NCBI GenBank assembly: GCA_021234155.1
Contig: JAJEKV010000032.1
Span: forward strand, 8,712,736-8,776,735
Direction of reading: 5' to 3'
DNA from: Isoetes taiwanensis
Lineage: Eukaryota; Streptophyta; Lycopodiopsida; Isoetales; Isoetaceae
DNA length: 64,000 bases
Positions 23,863-34,588 of the stretch are shown in pieces. The position numbers and the translations under genes were made by a program. The notes beneath the pieces were generated by a model. The model saw only the letters and a list, made by a program, of their open reading frames with translations, was not told the DNA's origin and did not search any database. How positions within the stretch are numbered: position 1 is the first letter of the stretch; every line of letters begins with the position of its first letter.

Positions 23863-25778
23863 TTGTATTTTGAGAACGCTTGCTTTTTGCACTAAAATAA
23901 CACACATTTTAGCTGCAAATGCACAACTTTTAGGTTAGAAATTACTCTTCGAGTCCAATTAAGGCACAAGAAATTGACTTAGAGTGACAATATTTTGCTT
24001 GTTTTCTGTCTTTTTCGGCCTTTAGGGCACAAGATTAGTAAATGTTATTACGGAATACAAATTTCGTTTGAATTTGCCTGTCTTGACATGGTTGTTTTAA
24101 ACGTTTACGTGGCGAGGGGAAGAAGGAAGCAAGAGGGCATCAAAGAAATCTCGAGAAGCCCAAGCGCCCACATCCTCGGAAACACCGACCCGACGCAGGC
24201 GAGCCCGCTATTTACGAGAACTTTCAAACTCAATGGTTTGTGACCAGGGGTGCAGATGGAAAATACAGCACACTGACGTTTTTGTACGTCTGTAAAATTG
24301 CTGGTAGCAAAAGGTACGCCGACTCCGAGTTTGTTAACCTTGGGACAATAAAAGATGTCTCCGAGGTTGTTGGGGCAAGGAGGTCGTGGGGAGGCTATCC
24401 TTCAAGACCTCCCAAGGCTTCATTGTTGTGGACATCGTGATTCTTCAAAATTGTCGGGTGTGCAACCACCGCACCTTTATGCGATTCTTTTCACACTACC
24501 GGACAAAACGAAGCCTGTGTTCATGTATTAGGCAGGTTTGTACCAGCACAAGCGAGGACTTTCCTGTCAGTGAGTCCGAGCAATCAGATGGAGAAAGGTC
24601 ACAATCACCACCTTACGCTAGTTCTTCGGGGGAGGTCATCGATGCGGGTCCGAGGAACAAGACGAGGAAGTACCCCCAATGGCGACCAAAAGAAACTTAG
24701 CAAACCAAGGGCAACGCGATAGCTGCTAAAGAACCAAAGAAGCTTAAAAGTACAAAGAAATCTTGAAATCACGTAAGTCCCCGAGGAAAGCTCAAAAACA
24801 AAAGGGAAAAGGAAAAGCTCCCGGGGTTGCAATAAAGGAATGGAGGTTATTAGAAAAAAAATTTGTACAAGGGGTAATTTATCTTCTGTGACTAGCATGA
24901 GGCTGCCCCCAAAGAATGAGTCCCGGCGAAAGGCCGCTTCAAGTTCGAAAAATTTATCGCACCACTTAAGGAACTTGAAGGACGTAATTAGGAGCAATCC
25001 AAATGCTCATGTGGCCCCAATAGTTGTCCTTGTTTGAGGGGAGCAATGCAAAACCCCCAGTGAATATGACAGAGAAAACGCAGTAAAACATACACATACT
25101 ACGCCTTGGGAGGAAATCATAGCTTCAAGGCAAGAAGGCAGCTGTACAAAGAAAAGAAAACCCCGTGTACCTCTCTACGCCTTGTGCGCAGAGTTCATCG
25201 TGGTCTCACCGACGAGGAAAAAAAAATCGTTGCCAACACCCACAATCGCGATAACGAGTACAAATTAAAGATGAGCCGTCGACAAAATTCGGGATTCATG
25301 CAGTGGAGTACATGATTTTTAAGGAAAAAATATGGAGAAGATTTGAAGAAGCCGCATACCGTTAGAACCGAAGGAAGCGGCTTGTGGAGTGCTGCCTTTG
25401 GCACGATGAAGCTAATAAACGTCAGTCTCTCATACCGCATGACAACTGGTTTCAACTAGCCTTCAGAGACGGCAGGGTAAGTTTCTTTCGTATTCTGGAA
25501 TAACCAAGCAGAAACTAACCTTGCTTGTTGCCGTGCAGATATGGGACCTACAAAATGAAATTTTACCATGTTCGGCCTGGGTGAATTAAAAAGTAAAGGG
25601 AAGGTCCGGAAAAGAAGAAAGGTTCGACATCCCAAAAAGAAAAATGACGATCCGCGTCCGGAGAGAAACCGAGTTTTCTTACACGAGACATACTAGAAGA
25701 TGTCCAAGGAACTGCATAAGTAAGAACGACAGAACTTTCATTTAAATTTTCCTTCCGTAGCAAGAAATGATTTTTGGG

Positions 25779-26052
25779 AAGCCAAAGGGGTATTCCGGAA
25801 TACACTTTGGCTTCAATGTGTATTCCAGAATACACTTTGGCTTACAAGCCAAAGCAAAAGTGTATTCCGGAATACACTTTTGCTTTAAACGTAAAGCAAA
25901 AGTGTATTCCGGAATACACTTTTGCTTTGAACGTAAAGCAAAAGTGTATTCCGGAATACACTTTTGCTTTGAACGTAAAGCAAAAGTGTATTCCAGAATA
26001 CACTTTTGCTTTTGGCTTGTAAGACAAAGGGTATTCCGGAATACACTGTGGC
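25779..26052. repeat. palindrome array 2 (inside predicted intron 25720-26118)
   Basis: Seven palindromes around GTATTCCGGAATAC or GTATTCCAGAATAC. The central ones are extended to arms of 14-15 bp (gcaaaagtgtattcc and its complement), with a period of about 43 bp and spacer tttaaacgtaaa or tttgaacgtaaa. Because the unit is a palindrome, all frames on both strands stay open through it; no protein is implied. Confidence 0.9.
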
Positions 26053-26839
26053 TTTTTCTTGTTGCTTTCGTTTTCCAGAAAACAATACTCACTTTGTTAA
26101 ATTGTTCTTGACTTTCAGCCAGAAAAATGTTATTACGTGCCAAACATGTTTAATGGAGCAGTTGAACGTGGACAGCTGGGACAGATGTAAAGAGCTCTAT
26201 CCCATAGCAACTTCCGACGAGCATATTACCCAATACGCTCCAAATTTTGAGGGCTGGGTACGTCTTTTTCCTGTTCTTAATGTTTTTCTTTTGTGATGCC
26301 TGCCTAACATCTTTTACTCACAGAGCAAGAAGAAAGGACCTACCAGAAGGTTTTATGCACCTGGTAAGGACAGCCAGAGAAGAGAGGACTCTAGCGGATA
26401 GGCGTATTGTTAATGTTGAGCCGTCCGACTACGAGAGGTTTTCCATGTTTGATCAAAATAACTATTATTCTATCGTTCATGGGGACTGCACTAAGTTGGC
26501 TGGAAGTATAAAGCCACAAGATTTTACATTGGTCATAGCAGACTTGCCGTATGGGTTTAAGCTGAAGGATAGCCGCTACGACGATCAGCCTTTCAAACAC
26601 TCAGAATTTAATGCTGGCCGTCGGAATTAAGGTGTTACCACAAAGAAAAACTCTTGGCGTCTTGTTGTGTTCCACTCCAAAGATGCAATCCGGACTTGTG
26701 GAAGTTACTTTCAAGAACCACCGGTTCTCTGTGTAAAGCGGTTATGAAAATATGGTCCGGTGAGTCTTCAAAATCTCGAAAAGGTTGAAACGTTCTTTCT
26801 TTCAAGTTTTGAGTGTTGCAGTTGTAACTCGTCATCTTC

Positions 26840-26872
26840 TATTCTGGAATACTTACTTACTATTCTGGAATA
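26840..26872. repeat. two palindromes in predicted intron 26760-26883
   Basis: TATTCTGGAATA occurs twice (26840-26851 and 26861-26872), nine bases apart, just before the acceptor ttgcag. Another single copy, tattctggaata, is inside the 62-bp intron 25477-25538. Confidence 0.8.
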
Positions 26873-27559
26873 CGATCTTGCAGGTACAAAACTAATATCA
26901 ACTACCATGGTGGAGGACCGAGGTCGCCGAGCAAGGTTGAGTACCTCCATGTAGCTTTTGGAGTTTCGACGAAGCGTACCATGGAGCACTTTTAACAAAG
27001 ACACCGCCAAAATTTTTCTAATGTCCTAGAGTTCCCAAAGAAGTAATTGAAGCTCCAGGACCCAAGTGCACAAGGCAAAATTGTGAATCATTACCGTAAG
27101 CCCGCGAGCTAATTAACCATATTCGGATATGTTTTTCCGCCCGTGAGATTGGGTCCTAGATGCTTTCTCTAGCTCCTCGTACAACAATAGCATGTGCACT
27201 TAAAAGGGCCGTGAATTGTGTTGTTCTTTGTTGACATTGATAGAGAGTCGTAGACTTCATTAAGATGCGATTTGTTCCGCTCTACCAACTCTACCGGATG
27301 AAAATCAAGAGTTGGGAGCCAAATCATCATCGATTTTGCCAAAATGACATCTTCTGAGATACAACCTCCTTTCACAAGCTCTCTGGAAGATGAAGCTACC
27401 TTTGCAGAGCTCAAAGAAGTAGCTCTAGCAACTATTCCTGAAGAGACTATTGACTCCAACAAAGATAAGACAGTGACAAAGGAGCAAACTGTAGAGGTAG
27501 TAAAAAAAAGGCAGGAGACGAGCAAACCACTTACTGAGGACTTCGATTTAGACCTCTGA

Positions 27560-28700
27560 GTTAGTTTTTGCTAAATTATTTACTACTGGCTATAAAATAA
27601 TGCCATATTTGATGTACTGAAAAAAATTAATAATTTTTTTTTTTTACGTTTTTTGGATGTTCTCGAATTCATAGTAATATTCCTGGTGTATCAATGTCTG
27701 GAATTTTGCCATTTCCAAGTGCTCTTTTCTACAAATGCAAGATTATCACTTCAAAAGAGCCCAAAATGCACGATAAAATATTTTGTTTCACTTGAAATCC
27801 CCAACTTCTTTTGAAAATGATCATTTTTTAAATCCTGGCGGGAGTGATGCAACACTCCCATTTAATTTGCAATCCTGTTCATTCCAAAAGGTCGAAAATT
27901 CTATGCGCCTAGGGTTGCAGTATGGCATGCTGAATTGCCTTCTCTGAAGTTGATTAGGTGCACCCTAATCAATTCAAATAGCCACGCCAAATCTATATAA
28001 GGACCTCTTTCATTTAGAAAGTCGCCATAGCTACCCCAATCATGATTTGATAGATATTGAATTTGAATCTAAGTTGTTTATGAAGAATATTATGCAGTGA
28101 GCATTTTAAGCTTTAAGTTATAGCGATTTATTCTTGCAATTATTGACCCACACGGGCTCTCCATGTATCAACTTAGCGAATTGGATGCATTTGGCCCCAA
28201 TTTAAATATGTGTGTTCCTTCAAACGATATGTTTGTTTCTTATGAATTGTACTTTAAACATCTTTGTTATTTTTTTTTTGTAATAGAAGCATCTTCTTTT
28301 TTAAAAAGGGATGGCTTTGGTTTTCGGGCCTGGAACGCCGCATGTAACGCCGCATGCGGCGTTCCCTATCCCCCTCGCGGGATTTTTTTCCCTCTACACG
28401 TGGGATGATTTGAAATCGAGCCCCCTTTGCTCCATCATCTCCAATGGGCTTATTCTATCTCCGGGCGGTGATTTGCGCGTGATTTCGACTCTTTGCTTTA
28501 AGGTTTGGAGCCTTTGTCTTCCTCTTCCCGTCTGTTTGAAGAGATTTCAAAGAAATCGGAAGACCTGGTTTGGCATTGCTTTCGTTGCTCCAGTTCTTTG
28601 GTCCATAGTGAAAACAAAATTTAATCTTTGGCATGCACTAACTTCTTGATTTTTGTGATTTCAGAAAGGAGAACCAAGACACACCCGAGATTGAATGGAG
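27560..28700. other. no recognisable gene
   Basis: AT-rich sequence after the methyltransferase gene. A short perfect dyad gccgcatg/catgcggc occurs at about 28337-28360. No terminal repeat of a transposon could be matched to the region near 19.8 kb. Confidence 0.4.
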
Positions 28701-29010
28701 GAGCAGCCATGGTGAGACCCGCCAGAGATTTGGAAACTTGAGCAAACCTGTTTGCAAGATATTTGAAGAAAAAGAAAAGCATTATATGTTGCTTGGGAAG
28801 CGCTTCTATGAGGTTAGCGGATAATGGAATTGGAAGAGAAGCAATGAAGTGCGTGGAGCGAATGGTATTACAAAATGTTTCTCTAGATGTTTCTACCCTT
28901 ACCTGTGGTTTAAAGCTTCGGAAAAATAGGAGCAAACAGATGAAGGAGACATAGGAATGCCAATTGAAAAACATGGATTTATAACGTGATCTTCATGTTG
29001 GAGGTGTCTC
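28700..29010 (+). pseudogene. PPR-like protein fragment
   Basis: Over two or three frames the sequence reads GIGREAMKCVERMVLQN, then DVSTLTCGLK, GKIGANR and EKHGFIT followed by DLHVGG. This is the rhythm of plant pentatricopeptide repeat proteins of the P-L-S kind (M-x-V-x-D-V-T-x-L-K-A-C-G...G-x-x-D-L-x-V-G). Only about two repeats are seen, broken by indels. Such proteins bind organelle RNA; this piece is surely inactive. The assignment is by eye and tentative. Confidence 0.35.
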
Positions 29011-29571
29011 TACAATGCTTTGAGCAGGATGGAAATAGATGATAGATAAATACGATATTTCACCACGGTTTTTTCCTTCTTGCACAATCATGTTATTTAT
29101 GTGAGGTCGACAACTTTCATGAGATCGGGGTTTGTTCTTCCTCCGAGGAAACATGAGTTGTTTTGCTCAATGCCGTAAAACATATGGGGAAGTAGAACTA
29201 GGAGTGAAATGCTTTAAGCAAAGCATGTTCACATGAATTTAAAAGATGCAAGTCTTTTTCGACTTGCGAGAGAAAGCAAAAAAAGGAGTAAAAGAGGAAG
29301 ATTTGAAACTTGAGCAAACTGTTTTGCAAATTGTTTTGCCATCCCGAAAGGCGACATTTGCTTCAAAGATAATTGGCACTAAACTTACGCTCCACGAGGG
29401 CATGTGCGAGCTGGATATGCTTCTAAGACCCATCCTTGATGAGTAGAAAGAAGCAACATTATCATGGTGTATGCAGAAAACAAGCCATAGCCTTTGGGCT
29501 TCTATATACAATAGTGATGGAAAAGTTCCGGGGAGTCCTAAAGGATCATCTATTTCTCTCAGATCTTTGTA
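29011..29571. other. no recognisable gene
   Basis: A 66-codon open stretch at 29246-29446 is lysine/leucine-rich (KEEDLKLEQTVLQIVLPS) but matches nothing I know. It could be a remnant of the same gene as the PPR-like fragment. Confidence 0.3.
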
Positions 29572-30142
29572 TCCTACGTCATATTAGGATTACGCAAAAT
29601 AATGGGTTGGATGCATGGTCCTTCTCCCAAATATATACAAACATATGCCTTTTTTTTAAGTTGTTCCCAGCTATAATATACTTTTCTTCTTCGGCTTGCT
29701 TGCGGATCACGAAGCATGCATATGGCGAAGAACTCTTGACGAAGTTTAATTCTAAAGGTAATCTCTTATTGCATTTGTGTATGCGAGGCTAATTCATTGT
29801 TGAAGTGCAGTATCTAGGCCGCCCTTTTCTTGCATTTGCATATAATCTAGCTTTTGCTATAACAGTTTGTTTCTTTCGTTACCAAATGCCATGGTAGGCT
29901 ACGTCATATTAGGATTACGCAAAAATAATGGGTTCGGATGCATGGTCTTGCTTCCAAATGTATACAAACATATGCCTTTTATTTAAGTTGTTCCCGGCTA
30001 TAATTTACTTATCTTCTCGGCTTGTTTGCGGATCTGAAGCATGCATATGGCGAGAACTCTTCAAGAGTTTAATTCTAAAGGTAATCTCTTATTGCATTTG
30101 TGTATGCAGGCTAATTCATTGTTGAAGTCTCGTATCTAGGCG
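29572..30142. repeat. tandem duplication, 2 x about 245 bp, period 326 bp
   Basis: Both copies start ctacgtcatattaggattac (29572 and 29898) and end at gtatctaggc (about 29820 and 30142). They are otherwise near-identical. The differences are small changes at CHG-type words: gatcacgaagc against gatctgaagc, atgcgaggc against atgcaggc, cccagc against cccggc. Confidence 0.85.
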
Positions 30143-30194
30143 GATAGTTGGAGAAAATCTCCATTGTACATATTTTACAAAAATGAATTTGCGG

Positions 30195-31050
30195 CTTTTT
30201 CCAACAACTGTTATGCTTTTGAAAGTATTACTGCGACGCACTCTCAATGAATTGTAGGACATGACCACCATATAGAACCATCAACTTCACCTTGAATTCT
30301 TAAAACCACGGAAAATGCCTGAATAAGCTTCAATTATTGCACTTCGAAAGTTGGTTGTTGTATTCAATCATTATCGAGCGGTAAGCTCACCGTATTGCAA
30401 CAACATTGGCAAAGCATAGCTCGGTATTTTTCAAACTTATCACCAATAGCAAGCTATGTGCATAAAGCAAAAAAAAATGGGCGGCTTTTCGGCGGCCGGT
30501 GGCCACTAGACAAATCTTTCAACAAAAGTGCCATGATTCCATCATAGTATGGCAGTACCTTCTCATCTAAGGCCCTGGGAATACACCGACGACGCCGACT
30601 GTAATAGTGCAAACCTGGTATTCGTCAAAATTCTGGAGACTCATTTCCAAATATTGATAGAAACCAGGCATGTACTTAGCAAAATTAGCACCTGTTCCAT
30701 AGGCAAGTGCGCCTATTGCTGACATTGCCCCCTCATGGACTGTAGCACTCCTGCAAGCAAAAATTTTCAAATACAATGACATCATTTGGTCCCCATAACT
30801 TCTAAATCATTACTTGCAGCACACCACATGATAAAGCCTGCAATTTGCTCTGTTTTTCACGATCATTTGATGACATGACCTGCATCTGAAGTGTTTGGTC
30901 AAGTTTCTGCATAATCACTGGCACAAGGTGAACCACAACAGTTGTTGTATCCTCCGTGGAGCAACGAACCACCTCATTTAATGTTTCATAAGCTGTAGAA
31001 CGCAAACGGGAATCCGTTGCATCCTCCCTATCTGCGGTTGTTTTTATGTT
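30195..31050 (-). pseudogene. importin subunit beta-1 pseudogene fragment
   Basis: On the minus strand, in order: REDATDSRLRSTAYETLNEV (31030-30970), VVRCSTEDTTTVVVHLVPVI, a stop (TAG) where plant importin-beta has glutamine, SLYLKIFACRSATVHEGAM (30783-30720), ALAYGTGANFAKYMPGFYQY and EYQVCTITVGVVG. Then come ALDEKVLPYYDGIMALLLKD in another frame, SAIIEAYSGIFRGFKN (30350-30305) and LYGGHVLQFIESASQ. These follow HEAT repeats in the C-terminal half of KPNB1, the carrier that takes cargo through nuclear pores. A stop, a short deletion at 30790 and two or more frameshifts show it is dead. I see no introns, but no poly-A tail either. Confidence 0.75.
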
Positions 31051-33164
31051 TTGTTGTGTTATTCAACCTTCTGATCCATCATCATAAGAATATGTTTCTT
31101 TAATTGTTTGTTGCCTTCCAAATAGATGCATTAATCTGTCTTAATAATCTTATTCATGCATGCAGGCTACGTGAATGAGATGAATTAATTGAGTTATTTA
31201 GAAGACCTTTGCACAGCCACCTTGGAATATCATAAATACAGTTAATCAGATTGTTCATTCTATTTGGCAGTAAGAAGCTTGGGAAGAATCTCAATAGCTG
31301 CATTTTATACATTTTCTATTGCAGGATACAAATGAGGACATCATAATCTGAGCAAAAGATGAACTATTTCGTCAAATATATCTTCCATTTATTTTGAGAA
31401 AGATACGCAATGTGCGGAACAAAAAATGTTACTTTGGGCGGCAGCATTTCTACTCCGGTGTGCATCACCATTTCGGGTGTTTTTTTTTTTTTTTTTTTTT
31501 TTTTTTCCTGGGAAGCATTTGAGGTTTGTGCTTTGGGAAGAGAGGGTTTGTGATTTTAGTAGCTTATCACCTAGCATCTGAGTTTAGTCGTGTTCCTTTG
31601 TGTGCCTTTTTCCTAGCAAGGTCGACCAGAAAGCTTATTGACATCCACTATTGGCAAGCACACCGATGGCAAACAACCACAAATATTTATTATGGTCTTT
31701 AACATTTTATTACAATATTACATTACTTCAAAATATTGTGAGTATGTCTAAAAAGATTGTGTTTAACATCTATTGCCCTAGGGCACAAGGTCATTAAATT
31801 GAACAAGACCACATTGGTTGGAAATTGGTTGAGGGCAAAATCTAACATTTTATGGGCATTGCATGAGGGAATATGTTGTGCGGCCTATCTCATTGAAATT
31901 CAAGAGACAAACCGAAACAAAAATTGGTGAGTAAATACAGATTCAGGTTTATATGGTGAATAAATACAGATTCAGGTTTATATTTTAACAGTTTGGTTGT
32001 TGGATTTGTTTTTACCTGTATAGAAGAATATACAGGGTTGCTGGCCTAATTTCTTATGTGTATCTTTTGTTTTCTTCCTGCATTAATGTTTTACTATAGA
32101 AAAATGCAAAATTTCCTAAGGCAACTTATTTGCTCAATATGTGCAGAAGTCAGCATTGCAGTAGTAAATAATGCAAGCGCAGAGGAGTGAAAAAAACATG
32201 ATATCAAACTCTCCATTTCCTCAACAAAATGATAACCAACATGTCACATATTTTGTTTATCAATGCCCAATGGATTAAATGTTTAGTAAATTACCCAAAA
32301 GGCTCTAGGTATGAGAATGGTTAGGAAATTAATGCAAAGGCACATGACATGGTTATATATGTGAACACACTACTAATTATAAGTGGCAACGCAAATTACC
32401 TTGGTTTTTCAATAAAAGGTTCCATAACAATTTTGCAAAAGGTAGCAGTACTTAAATAACTAACCATATGCATGCCAAACATATTCGACAAATCACACGT
32501 TTAGGGTTAAAGAGGTTAAGGTCTACAAGTTTTTAGAGGATTATGACTTTGGGGTTAGATGATTTATTATAATCAACTCAGAAGATGCAACTCAGAGATG
32601 GAGCATACAATGCTATCAATAATCCATCATTCTACACATTTAGGCTTTTAGGTTTAGGACTTCTTTGTGTAGATGTGATATTATATGAATATGTATCAAG
32701 TACATTTACATAATTTCAAATGGCTACTTATCAAGTTTCTCAAAGACCCTAAATCCTAAAGCCTTCACACTTGACATTCCTTTACATCTACAGACACAAC
32801 TACATTTTCAGCCAGTTGGTATTGCATTACATCTATGGCACAAACACATTAAAATTTTCACTTACCATTCCGCATGTCCACGATTAATGCCCGGCATCGC
32901 TGGGCACACGTTTCTAGTATTGATTAAGTTGTCATTCATGTGCTAATGAGTGCTCAGAATTTGAAGTTAAATAGTTGCACTTTAGCTATCAACCAAGAAA
33001 AATTCGCCAACACAAGGATTTCATATGAAATAAATTTTACATTATAGCCAAGTCGGGAGATAACTAAAGGACTTTATTTTATCAAACTTTGCCAAAACCA
33101 AAATCTATGAACTTTTGTTCATAACATTTAGGGCCGTTAAAAATTACCTTGTTTATGTCATTCC
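31051..33164. other. no recognisable gene
   Basis: Two kilobases of AT-rich sequence. A run of about 27 T lies at 31481-31507. A 30-bp repeat ggtgaataaatacagattcaggtttata occurs twice in tandem (about 31925-31985). Nothing coding was recognised. Confidence 0.5.
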
Positions 33165-33550
33165 ACATTGGCAACATTCAATTGTGGTGCACACATCATA
33201 CCTACATTGCCTATTAAGTCCTCCCATAAGCATATCATACACACACTGCACCAATATTGCTTGTTGAGTGCTGTCACAACAATATTGATGCACACATTGC
33301 ACCAACATTGCTTATTGAGTCCTGTCAATCAATATTGCTTAATGAGTCCTGTCCTTAATCACTTTAGATTGAATGCGACTCATGGGCATATGACTCACAC
33401 ACTATACCGACATTGCTTATTGGGTCACGCCAACACCGACATGCTTATTGAGTCATGCCCCATATGATGCACACACTACACCAATATTGCTTATTGAATC
33501 TTGCCACACCTAACATTGCTTATACAGTCTTGCCCCAAGTCTTGCCCCAA
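33165..33550. repeat. degenerate minisatellite (attgcttattgagtc units)
   Basis: About nine imperfect units of the kind cacacactgcaccaatattg followed by cttattgagtc and ctgtc or atgcc, with spacing of 30-60 bp. It ends about 220 bp before the PrxQ start codon, so it may form part of that gene's upstream region. Confidence 0.7.
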
Positions 33551-33772
33551 CTCTGGGTGGCCTTGAGACGTATTTGTTGCTAAGACTAGTGTAAACCAAA
33601 GGTCCATGGAGACCGAAGTTTAAGAAAAAGAAGCAATTTCAAAGAGAGTAGAGAGATTCCAAGCGTATTGAATAGAAGGCCAATAAGCATTGATTAGGTA
33701 TAATACGGGTATTGAATGGCTGAGATACAGCACTAAGGCACAGATGGATAATTGCAGTATGATGGTTTTGTA

Positions 33773-34588
33773 ATGGCCATGGCGTTGCCTTCCTCTTCGT
33801 TTATCCAGCATAGATCACCACTAAAACCATATCCCAGAATTTGCACACTTTTCAATGGGCCTCACATTACATGCAATTCAACCAGGCGCAGCCTCTCAGT
33901 CTCTTGCATGGTAAGTTCTGTCTGTTTGATTTTTTTTTTTTTTGTTTTTAATATTACATGTTATGTATTCGACCTCTGCATCAAGGATCCTGGCAGGTGT
34001 CTCGGGGTGATTTTGCCCCGGATTTCAGATTAAGAAACCAAGATGGCATCTTTGTGAACCTCTCAGATTTTAAGGGTAAACCTGTTGTGCTATATTTCTA
34101 TCCGGCAGATAACACTCCAGGGTGCACTAGAGAGGTCGGTTTTCATATCATTCTATCTAATATACAGCTTACATGTGTCTTTGCTGAGTATATATTTTCT
34201 GTTGTAAGGCTTGTGCGTTTCGCGATTCATATGAGAAATTCAAAGAAGCAGGGGCAGAAGTGATAGGTATAAGTGGTGATAGCGTGAAAACACATAAGGT
34301 CAAGTGTTGTTCTTTAAAACACTAGTCAGAAATAGCGTCCATTTGTTGAAATATATATTTTATTGGCAGGCATTTGTTAGCAAGCATGAGCTACCATTTA
34401 TGCTGATCAGCGATAGCAGAGATAGCATACGCAAGCAATGGAAAATACCTGGTGAATTTTTTGGAGCTTTACCTGGACGGCAGACATATGTGATTGACAG
34501 AAAAGGAATTGTGCAAATGATCTTTAACGACCAGTATAATCCTGAGCTTCATGTTGATGCAGCATTAAATGCTCTCAGCACCATGTAA
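33773..34588 (+). CDS. PRXQ: peroxiredoxin Q, chloroplast type
   Basis: Four exons: 33773-33910, 33997-34134, 34209-34298, 34370-34588. All introns are GT-AG and phase 0, giving about 194 residues. Exon 1 ([10 protein letters not shown], then serine/arginine-rich) looks like a chloroplast transit peptide; a second ATG lies two codons on. The mature part starts GDFAPDF and has [17 protein letters not shown], with the peroxidatic cysteine in PGCT and the resolving cysteine four residues further (CTREAC across intron 2), the C-x4-C pair of the PrxQ/BCP group. [13 protein letters not shown] and [13 protein letters not shown] follow as in plant PrxQ. The enzyme reduces hydrogen peroxide and alkyl hydroperoxides with thioredoxin as electron donor, near thylakoids. 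The frame is intact and its end fits the family, so this is probably a working gene. Confidence 0.93.

Larger units (their letters stand above)
23532..27559 (+). pseudogene. beta-class DNA amino-methyltransferase gene, multi-exon, broken
   Basis: Proposed start MDR at 23532 with donor AG|GTAAGC at 23540; end TGA at 27557-27559 after an acidic tail (27344 on). Likely introns: 25477-25538, 25720-26118, 26258-26323 and 26760-26883, each GT-AG. The middle encodes a basic, serine-rich, possibly cysteine-containing region. Motif IV region: YYSIVHGDCTKLAGS (26464-26508) then VIADLPYGFKLKDS (26532-26573), the GDC...DPPY layout with DLPY for DPPY. About 530 bp later NHYRKP (27086-27103, motif X-like) precedes motif I, VLDAFSSSS (27153-27179). 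TT-ACALKRA and VDID follow in other frames. Order IV then X then I is that of beta-class N6-adenine/N4-cytosine methyltransferases such as CcrM. It would methylate DNA in the nucleus. Several frameshifts and stops lie between the motifs, and parts may be sequence error. Confidence 0.6.

Noticed and set aside
23602-26052. CRISPR-like repeat-spacer arrays
   Set aside because: Spacers are short and nearly identical, the repeats are full palindromes, no cas genes are near, and the setting is a eukaryotic genome with spliced genes.
25767-26111. Long open frames on both strands with the repeated peptide KVYSGIHFCF
   Set aside because: The DNA unit is palindromic and of favourable length, so all these frames stay open by construction. 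Splice signals place the region in an intron.
23257-26872. Heat-shock elements (TTC-NN-GAA)
   Set aside because: The core fits two units, but functional elements need three or more alternating units, and here the symmetry goes far beyond the core. Kept only as an alternative reading.
19813-27840. Terminal inverted repeats bounding the transposase/methyltransferase pair
   Set aside because: A shared word (gataaaatattt at 19897 and 27774) is in direct, not inverted, orientation and is too short and AT-rich to be an end.
33752-33772. Upstream extension of PrxQ exon 1
   Set aside because: The extension would need a non-ATG start; the ATG at 33773 in the same frame is sufficient.
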